This document shows positions 7,312-12,124 of a stretch of DNA of 13,285 nt, one piece after another (positions within the stretch are counted from its first letter, which is position 1; each line of letters starts with the position of its first letter). The notes under the pieces were generated by a model. It saw nothing but the letters and a program-made list of their open reading frames with translations. It was not told where the DNA came from and searched no databases. This stretch comes from Saprospiraceae bacterium (lineage in GTDB: Bacteria > Bacteroidota > Bacteroidia > Chitinophagales > Saprospiraceae), in assembly GCA_020436955.1 (NCBI GenBank), contig JAGQWW010000036.1, positions 1 to 13,285 on the forward strand, given 5' to 3'. The position numbers and the translations under genes were made by a program.

Positions 7312-7353
7312 AAAAAAAGCAGGCAAAGGAATGTTCCCTTTCCTGCTTTTTTT
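7312..7353 (+). terminator. Intrinsic terminator after trxB (possibly bidirectional)
   Basis: An A-run, then AGCAGGCAAAGGAA, loop TG, TTCCCTTTCCTGCT, then a T-run. The arms pair over nearly their whole length with small bulges, and the seven A before and seven T after make it a strong terminator that could act on either strand. It lies about 80 bases after the trxB stop, with repeat array C between. Confidence 0.85.
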
Positions 7354-7366
7354 ATTTGATTAATAA

Positions 7367-7394
7367 CCGCAAACCGCATCCCTCCTCCCGCAAA
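7367..7394. repeat. Heptanucleotide repeat array C' (inverted partner of array C)
   Basis: Four 7-base units, CCGCAAA, CCGCATC, CCTCCTC and again CCGCAAA, on the far side of the trxB terminator. Bases 7367-7382 are the exact reverse complement of 7240-7255 in array C. Confidence 0.7.
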
Positions 7395-7898
7395 AAAAAA
7401 ACAGCCCTCCCCGTTATGAAAAAACGCTCACTAGACTAGAAAATAGTTGCCCAAAACGAATGGTTGGATGAGGGCTGTCGAAACATCGCGTTATCCTTCA
7501 TTAGTTTTCGCGCTTTGCATAAAGGACACGGAAATTTTTCGATGCACTCTTAAGGAATTGTTAAAAGGGATAAATAGGGGAGGCTATGAAGTGAAATGCA
7601 AATCTAGTGCAGCGAAAAATTCAGGTAGTATGCAATCAAGGGATACATTTGTTAAGAAGTCACCCGAATTACCCGAATTTCGATGTGGCAATGGTGCAGG
7701 GCAATTTTTTTTACCAATCACATTGCCCATTATATACATCGCACGAGACAAGCCCTGCACCTTCATTTTTGCATTACCATGGTTTACTGTCGGGAAAACA
7801 GCAATGCTGTTAAAAATGCATTTTTGAATCAGCATTCACAGGATCTTGTACGTTCATTCGAAGTAGAAACCTGGAATCACACCTAATCACCCGAAAGT
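7395..7898. other. Gene-free 0.5-kb region upstream of the LytTR regulator, with several inverted repeats
   Basis: No frame here reads like a protein. A 126-codon TTG-started frame (7447-7827) and shorter ATG frames overlap one another, lack recognisable domains and have odd composition, so I leave them out. Structure seen: 9-bp inverted arms 7401-7409 and 7470-7478; the pseudoknot-like set at 7682-7761; hairpin AACAGC-AAT-GCTGTT (7797-7811); and the perfect 14-base palindrome AAAAATGCATTTTT (7812-7825). Near the gene a single TACGTTCAT (7849-7857) fits the general LytTR half-site consensus, but no second half-site is at the usual spacing. The region may hold a long 5' leader, a small RNA or regulator binding sites. 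Confidence 0.4.
7682..7761 (+). ncRNA. Possible structured RNA element with pseudoknot topology
   Basis: Contiguous 5' segments GATGT (7682-7686), GGCAAT (7687-7692) and GGTGCAGGGC (7693-7702) have perfect complements ATTGCC (7722-7727), ACATC (7736-7740) and GCCCTGCACC (7752-7761). The first two pairs nest. The third crosses them, giving an H-type pseudoknot of an 11-bp (8-nt bulged) stem and a 10-bp stem. No known RNA family recognised. Strand is assumed from the downstream gene. Whether it is transcribed is not known; the 10-bp arm is the strongest part. Confidence 0.27.
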
Positions 7899-8630
7899 AT
7901 GTTTCAAATATTCATCTTGCATGATGATATAAGAGAACAGGATTGGCTGCAACAAACCATCGCGCGTATGCGCCCCGAGACCCGGATAAAAAGCTTTGAT
8001 AGTGGCAGTGATGCCCTCAAAGCTATGATTCCACGTCCGCCTGAACTCATCCTTTTGAATGCTTCCCTGGAAGATATGACCGCTTTCCAATTTTTGGAAA
8101 AGATACCCCCAACTACTCGTGGCAGGGTTATCTTATTGGGCGAAGAAGACGCAGATGCAGTCGTTGCATTTGATTTTCGTGTATTGGATTATTTGAAAAA
8201 GCCGTACACACAAACCAGATTAAAAAAGGCAATTACGCTGCAAGAAGAGATTGAAGTGGAAGATGAAATTCCAACTTCCGCCGGTCATCAGGCTATCATT
8301 GATACCATTTTACCCATCAAGGTTTCAGGCAATATCTTTTTTGTAGAGAAGGAACAGATCCGATATATCATCGCTTCTGGATATTACATCGAAGTTTTTG
8401 CTGAAGAAAAGCGCTTTTTAGTGCGGGAGCCGATGCATGAAGTCCTTGAGCGGCTATCACATCCCCAATTTGTACGCGTACACAGGTCCAGTATAGTAAA
8501 TACAGATTACCTGGACCATATAAATTTGATAGGGAAGGGGGAAACCGAAGCGGTCATGAAAGATGGAAAGGTGATACGAATCAGTAAAACTTACAAGGAG
8601 GACCTTTTAGATAAGTTGAAGGTGAGCTAA
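7899..8630 (+). CDS. Orphan LytTR-family DNA-binding regulator with degenerate receiver domain
   Basis: A 243-residue two-domain protein. Residues 1 to about 120 fold like a response-regulator receiver: acidic pair Asp9-Asp10 (ILHDD), beta-strand PELILLN, and the KP motif DYLKKPY (97-103, Lys101). The phospho-acceptor Asp is replaced by Asn54 (LLNAS) and the usual Thr/Ser by Gly81, so normal phosphotransfer is unlikely. Residues about 140-243 are a LytTR DNA-binding domain, with IRYIIASGYYIEVF (154-167) and the signature FVRVHRSSIVNTDYL (191-205). No histidine kinase is adjacent. The ATG at 7899 is the only sensible start because an in-frame TAA lies 12 bases upstream. Probably a constitutive, protein-controlled or ligand-controlled transcription factor; targets unknown. 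It converges on the LOG-family gene. Confidence 0.9.
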   Translation: MFQIFILHDDIREQDWLQQTIARMRPETRIKSFDSGSDALKAMIPRPPELILLNASLEDMTAFQFLEKIPPTTRGRVILLGEEDADAVVAFDFRVLDYLKKPYTQTRLKKAITLQEEIEVEDEIPTSAGHQAIIDTILPIKVSGNIFFVEKEQIRYIIASGYYIEVFAEEKRFLVREPMHEVLERLSHPQFVRVHRSSIVNTDYLDHINLIGKGETEAVMKDGKVIRISKTYKEDLLDKLKVS

Positions 8631-8700
8631 TCAACTATTGGCTGCCAAAAGCGAACAGCCAATAGCTAATAGCCATTTTTACAATTCGTAATTCGGCTTC
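8631..8700. repeat. Heptanucleotide repeat array D, overlapping the end of the LOG gene
   Basis: Ten units in a 7-base frame starting at the base after the LytTR stop (8628-8630): for example CCAATAG, CTAATAG, CCATTTT, TACAATT, CGTAATT. It shares words with array B (the reverse complement reads GGCTATT, AGCTATT). The units TACAATT and CGTAATT are inside the LOG gene and encode its stop and last residues (NYEL). Confidence 0.72.
8635..8665. terminator. Convergent hairpin between LytTR and LOG genes
   Basis: Perfect 10-bp inverted repeat, arms CTATTGGCTG (8635-8644) and CAGCCAATAG (8656-8665), with an 11-base loop, 4 bases after the LytTR stop and 13 bases from the LOG stop. On the plus strand a TTTTT follows 10 bases later. 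It is made of heptanucleotide repeat words. A bidirectional terminator role is inferred. Confidence 0.55.
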
Positions 8701-9416
8701 AACTCGTGAGCCGGAGAATCGCCACCGTAGAATTCATTGATGTAGTGAATTACTTCTTCCACATCATCAGTCAACGGCATTAAATTTAAATCGTTTGGAT
8801 TGACATTCTGATGGCCCATCAGCATGGTCTTTTCAATCCAATCTTTAAGTCCTGCCCAGTATTCTTTTCCAACCAGGATAACCGGCACCTTAGTGATTTT
8901 CCTTGTTTGAATCAGGGTGAGTACTTCAAACATTTCGTCCATCGTACCAAATCCTCCTGGGAGTACAACGAAAGCCTGGGCATATTTTACAAACATTACC
9001 TTTCGTACAAAGAAGTAACGGAAGAACAGGTTTTTGTCATAATCGATAAACTCATTATGGCTCTGCTCAAAAGGAATGTCAATGTTTAATCCTACAGAGG
9101 TACCTCCATATAATGAAGCACCTTTGTTACCGGCTTCCATGATACCGGGACCACCACCGGTTATGACTCCATAACCTTCTTCGGTGAGTCTCCTGGCAAT
9201 ATCAACCGCCAACTTATAATAGTGATTATCGGGTTTGGTACGTGCAGATCCAAAAATGGAAACACAAGGACCAATTTTATTCATGGTTTCAAATCCTTCT
9301 ACCAGTTCAGATAATACTTTGAACATGGTCCAGGAGTTTTCTCCTTTCATCTCAGCCCATTTCTTTTGTGCAAATTTCTTTGGGCTTACTTTTTCAGGGT
9401 CAAGATTTTCAGACAT
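8679..9416 (-). CDS. LOG-family protein (TIGR00730 / lysine decarboxylase-like fold)
   Basis: Resembles LOG proteins, which cleave nucleoside 5'-monophosphates to free base and ribose-5-phosphate; plant and some bacterial members release cytokinins. The 245-residue product has a 50-residue N-terminal extension, then VSIFGSARTKPD (52-63), the nucleotide-binding loop GGGPGIMEAGNKGA (87-100), the catalytic Arg in FVRKVMFVKYA (136-146, Arg138) and the family signature PGGFGTMDE (153-161) with Glu161. All active-site positions look intact. Family members are often misannotated as lysine decarboxylases, an activity this fold does not support. The C-terminal residues NYEL are encoded by units of repeat array D. 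The real substrate is unknown; a housekeeping nucleotide-salvage role is as likely as hormone release. Confidence 0.92.
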   Translation of the reverse strand: MSENLDPEKVSPKKFAQKKWAEMKGENSWTMFKVLSELVEGFETMNKIGPCVSIFGSARTKPDNHYYKLAVDIARRLTEEGYGVITGGGPGIMEAGNKGASLYGGTSVGLNIDIPFEQSHNEFIDYDKNLFFRYFFVRKVMFVKYAQAFVVLPGGFGTMDEMFEVLTLIQTRKITKVPVILVGKEYWAGLKDWIEKTMLMGHQNVNPNDLNLMPLTDDVEEVIHYINEFYGGDSPAHELKPNYEL

Positions 9417-9421
9417 AGCAA

Positions 9422-9519
9422 GTGAGATGTGAGGTATGAAGTATGGAGTATGATTTATGAAGTACGATTATTACCTCATACTTCATAAATCATACTCCAT
9501 ACCTCCTACTTCTGATTTC
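9422..9519. repeat. Heptanucleotide repeat array E with a 24-bp perfect hairpin
   Basis: Exactly fourteen 7-base units (98 bases) filling the gap between the LOG start and the sigma-54 activator stop. On the plus strand the first half repeats words like ATGAAGT and ATGGAGT; the second half repeats their complements, such as ATACTTC and ATACTCC. Bases 9441-9464 and 9479-9502 are perfect 24-base inverted repeats around a 14-base loop. On the minus strand the array starts at the base directly after the activator TAA (9522-9520) and ends 5 bases before the LOG ATG. It has no T-run, so it is not a standard terminator, but it should affect transcript ends or LOG translation. Confidence 0.85.
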
Positions 9520-10791
9520 TTAATTTCTTTTGTAGTTGGTAAATTCTTTGTCAATGTATTGGTGCAATTCATCGACATTGTCAAACTTATCGAAAATCTC
9601 GCGGAACTTGTGTACATCTTCGACAGAAGAAGGAACTACATAGCGGAACACATCTTCATCGGTGATTTCGTTGCCGCTCAAAATGATAAGTCGTTCTACA
9701 ACGTTTCTAAGCTCACGGATATTTCCGGGCCAGGAAAGATTCTTTAGGGCTATCAATGCTTCTCTTGATACAGATTTTGGATTGATGCCGTAATCATTAC
9801 AAATGGACTCTACAAAATGCTCCACCAAAATTGGAATATCGTCGCTGCGATCCTTCAATGGTGGTACTTCAATAAGGATTACTGCCAATCGGAAATAAAG
9901 GTCTTCACGGAAATTTCCTCTCTTGATTTCTTCCTGTAGATTTTTGTTGGTGGCGGCAACAATTCGCACATCAACATTGATATCTTTCTCGCCTCCTACT
10001 CTTGTGATTTTATGTTCCTGCAAGGCTCTCAAAACTTTGGCCTGTGCATTCAAACTCATATCTCCGATCTCATCCAGAAATAGGGTTCCACCATGCGCTT
10101 GTTCAAATTTTCCGATGCGTTGTTTGTGTGCAGAAGTAAAGGAACCTTTCTCGTGACCAAACAACTCACTATCGATCAATTCAGGTGGTATGGCAGCACA
10201 GTTCACTTCAACTATCGGAGAACCCGCTCTTTGACTTTTTTCATGGATCCAGCGCGCTACCAATTCTTTACCGGTACCGTTTTCACCTGTCACCAATACT
10301 CTTGAATCGGTTGGTGCTACACGGTCGATCAGTTCATGGATTTTCTTAATCGCCGGTGAATCACCGATGATTTCCTGGACTTTTGATTTGGTAACTTTCT
10401 TTTGAAGTGTCTTGGTCTCTGTTATCAAGGTCGACTTATCCATGGCATTCCTAAGGGTAATCAAAAGACGGTTGAGATCCGGTGGCTTTGAAATATAATC
10501 AAAAGCACCTTTTTTAACTGCCTCTACAGCCGTCTCGATGTTTCCGTGACCGGAAATCATTACTACAGGAGTATCAGCTGCCAACAATTGTACTCTTTCA
10601 AGGGCCTCCATTCCATCCATCTTCGGCATCTTGATGTCCATAATGATGACATCGTATTTATCTTTTTTCAATTTTACCATGCACTCAAGACCGTCACTGG
10701 CCTCATCCACCTTAAACTTCTCAAACTCCAAAATCTCACGCAGGGTCCGACGGATAGCCGCCTCGTCGTCAACGATTAGGATTTTTGCCAT
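9520..10791 (-). CDS. NtrC-family sigma-54-dependent response regulator lacking a recognisable HTH domain
   Basis: Activates sigma-54 RNA polymerase by ATP hydrolysis after phosphorylation of its receiver. The 423 residues are a receiver (1 to about 120) with acidic Asp8/Asp9, phospho-acceptor Asp52 (VIIMDIKMP) and Lys102 (SKPP); an AAA+ domain (about 140-370) with Walker A GENGTGKE (169-176), the sigma-54 contact loop as GSFTSA (216-221, canonical GAFTGA), Walker B GGTLFLDEIGDM (234-245), arginine-finger region FREDLYFRL (294-302) and sensor II WPGNIRELRNVVE (354-366). The C-terminus then ends after about 53 residues (...YIDKEFTNYKRN), where the family normally continues into a Fis-type helix-turn-helix of about 40-50 residues. 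The stop is followed at once by repeat array E. Catalytic machinery looks intact; direct promoter binding is doubtful. No cognate kinase is visible nearby. A partial promoter-like TTG...TAATTTG sits upstream. Confidence 0.95.
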   Translation of the reverse strand: MAKILIVDDEAAIRRTLREILEFEKFKVDEASDGLECMVKLKKDKYDVIIMDIKMPKMDGMEALERVQLLAADTPVVMISGHGNIETAVEAVKKGAFDYISKPPDLNRLLITLRNAMDKSTLITETKTLQKKVTKSKVQEIIGDSPAIKKIHELIDRVAPTDSRVLVTGENGTGKELVARWIHEKSQRAGSPIVEVNCAAIPPELIDSELFGHEKGSFTSAHKQRIGKFEQAHGGTLFLDEIGDMSLNAQAKVLRALQEHKITRVGGEKDINVDVRIVAATNKNLQEEIKRGNFREDLYFRLAVILIEVPPLKDRSDDIPILVEHFVESICNDYGINPKSVSREALIALKNLSWPGNIRELRNVVERLIILSGNEITDEDVFRYVVPSSVEDVHKFREIFDKFDNVDELHQYIDKEFTNYKRN

Positions 10792-10883
10792 AAATTATCG
10801 AGTATTTTTTTTGGATATGTATTACAAATTATAATTTTCCATCATATGTGTGGAACAATTATTACGCCAAACTAGGGTAGGGT

Positions 10884-10926
10884 GTTACATTAAGGAAAGA
10901 ATAAATTCATTTTTTCTTGATGTGAC
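10884..10926. other. Imperfect stem-loop between the sigma-54 activator and GH113-like genes
   Basis: GTTACAT (10884-10890) pairs with ATGTGAC (10920-10926) with one G-U. The stem continues through A/G-rich and T/C-rich arms with mismatches, closing a loop of about 8 bases. It could be the 3' end of the GH113-like transcript or part of the activator promoter region (both genes minus strand). No T-run follows on the minus strand, so I do not call it a terminator. Confidence 0.33.
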
Positions 10927-10962
10927 AAAAGTCCTAAAATAAATTGGGAAAGGGAAAGAATA

Positions 10963-11018
10963 GGCTAGAAAATAAGTTGCTGGCTACTAGTTACTAGCTG
11001 CTAGAAACCAGTATCTGG
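10963..11018. repeat. Heptanucleotide repeat array F, overlapping the end of the GH113-like gene
   Basis: Eight 7-base units, clearest at CTACTAG, TTACTAG, CTGCTAG, AAACCAG and TATCTGG (10984-11018). Its C-terminal side lies inside the GH113-like gene: CTGCTAG contains the stop (complement of CTA at 11001-11003), and AAACCAG and TATCTGG encode part of the last residues (PDTGF). Confidence 0.65.
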
Positions 11019-12065
11019 CTTCCACCACCCCCTTATCACCTCTTCCGCCTCCTTCCCTTGTGGAGTGTAGTCTTTTTCCGGATATCCCTCATGGCCTTTC
11101 ATCTCCGGAAACCATTTCCAGAGGAATCCGCCGGCCCAATAAGGTTTGTCCCAGAAAGCGGTATAAAGTGCCAGGTAAGCATTGGCCTGAGCAGTCTCAT
11201 TTACCTGATAATGATGGATGTTGGATTCAATTTCCCAGGTTTGCCAGGTGCAGTTGTCAACGCTGAGATATCCATATTCAGTGAAAAGGAGTGGGGCCTG
11301 TTTATCTACCATGAATTCCTGAATTTCACCCAGCCATTTATTCCAAGCAGTTTCTAATTCGACCAGGTTTGCTGTTTTTTTGTCGACCAGTGGAAAGTAA
11401 GAATTGATACCTATAAAATCCAGCTGGTCCCAGAATGGAACATCTTCATAATCATCCCAATTGGCTGCATAGGTGATATTGCCGGAATAGACTTTACGTA
11501 CTTTTCTAATTAGGTCATTCCAAAAGTCGGGTCTTTGTTTAATGCTGGTCCTGAATTCGGTACCAAGGCAAAAGATTTTGACTTGCATTTCCTCCGCCAT
11601 TGCTGCAAAATACAGGATGTAATCTTCGTATCCTTTTTCCCAGGTGGCCCAGTTCTCATCTTCAAAGCTCAGGGTGCCGGTCCAGCCTCTGGGAATCCAA
11701 ACTTGAGGTTTAAGCATCACTTTTAGACCGTTTTTTTGAGCCAACTCAATGGTAGTGCGGATACCTTCCGGTTTTTCTCCCCACCATTGTTTACCATGAT
11801 GGTTATAAATCAATTCCGGGACTTCCATCCTGGTGAATGCATAGGGGATAACACAAACCCAATTACTACCAATCGCTTTCAAAGGCATCATCGGATCCTC
11901 GCTAAATGGACGTGGAGGGGCGACAAAGGATACGCCTTTTATTTTCTCATCGCTATGTCGGGCCGGTATGGAGTCTATGGTTGCAGTATTTACTTCTGTC
12001 TCCTTGCAGCCGGAAAGCAGACAAAACAGTAATAAAATAGACCATCCATATGCTTTAAAATCCAT
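11001..12065 (-). CDS. Lipoprotein with GH113-like TIM-barrel glycoside hydrolase domain
   Basis: Predicted surface or periplasmic lipoprotein: hydrophobic signal peptide with lipobox LLSGC (16-20), giving a lipidated Cys20. From residue 43 (KGVSF) it reads as a single (beta/alpha)8 barrel of the GH113 / GTA-TIM type, a family that includes beta-mannanases. Landmarks are LKPQVWIPRGWTG (118-130), FCLGTEFRTS (165-174) with Glu170 as likely acid/base, DFIGINSYFP (216-225), LLFTEYGYLS (259-268) with Glu263 as likely nucleophile, and the end GGFLWKWFP plus YTPQGKEAEEVIRGWW, typical of the family. Length (354) is normal for one domain. Substrate is inferred only from family (beta-mannan or related glycan). 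It is divergent from the SGNH gene with a 59-bp shared gap; no SusC/SusD pair is seen, so this is not an obvious polysaccharide-utilisation locus. The last codons overlap repeat array F. Confidence 0.85.
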   Translation of the reverse strand: MDFKAYGWSILLLFCLLSGCKETEVNTATIDSIPARHSDEKIKGVSFVAPPRPFSEDPMMPLKAIGSNWVCVIPYAFTRMEVPELIYNHHGKQWWGEKPEGIRTTIELAQKNGLKVMLKPQVWIPRGWTGTLSFEDENWATWEKGYEDYILYFAAMAEEMQVKIFCLGTEFRTSIKQRPDFWNDLIRKVRKVYSGNITYAANWDDYEDVPFWDQLDFIGINSYFPLVDKKTANLVELETAWNKWLGEIQEFMVDKQAPLLFTEYGYLSVDNCTWQTWEIESNIHHYQVNETAQANAYLALYTAFWDKPYWAGGFLWKWFPEMKGHEGYPEKDYTPQGKEAEEVIRGWWKPDTGF

Positions 12066-12080
12066 ACTGTTTAAATGTAA

Positions 12081-12094
12081 ACTTTTTAAAAAGT
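12081..12094. promoter_or_regulatory. 14-base perfect palindrome in the divergent intergenic gap
   Basis: ACTTTTTAAAAAGT lies in the 59-bp gap between the divergent GH113-like and SGNH genes, flanked by similar A/T words (GTTTAAAT, GTAAATTTAAA). It could be a shared operator. In such an AT-rich gap a palindrome of A/T runs is not rare, so this is tentative. Confidence 0.3.
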
Positions 12095-12124
12095 AAATTT
12101 AAAGGAAGCTAAAAAATAGGTATT

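Noticed and set aside
7447..7827. Plus-strand 126-codon frame beginning at TTG upstream of the LytTR gene
   Set aside because: Needs a non-standard start, overlaps other open frames, shows no domain or coding-like composition, and covers several inverted repeats better explained as RNA or DNA structure.
8679..9416. Annotation of the LOG-family gene as lysine decarboxylase
   Set aside because: The PGGFGTMDE signature and GGGPGIMEA loop define the LOG phosphoribohydrolase-like family; the decarboxylase name is a historical misannotation, and no PLP-binding site is visible.
9422..9519. Array E as a standard intrinsic terminator of the sigma-54 activator gene
   Set aside because: The hairpin is very strong, but no T-run follows the arm on the minus strand, and the stem is AT-rich and unusually long. 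Described as a repeat with possible RNA function instead.
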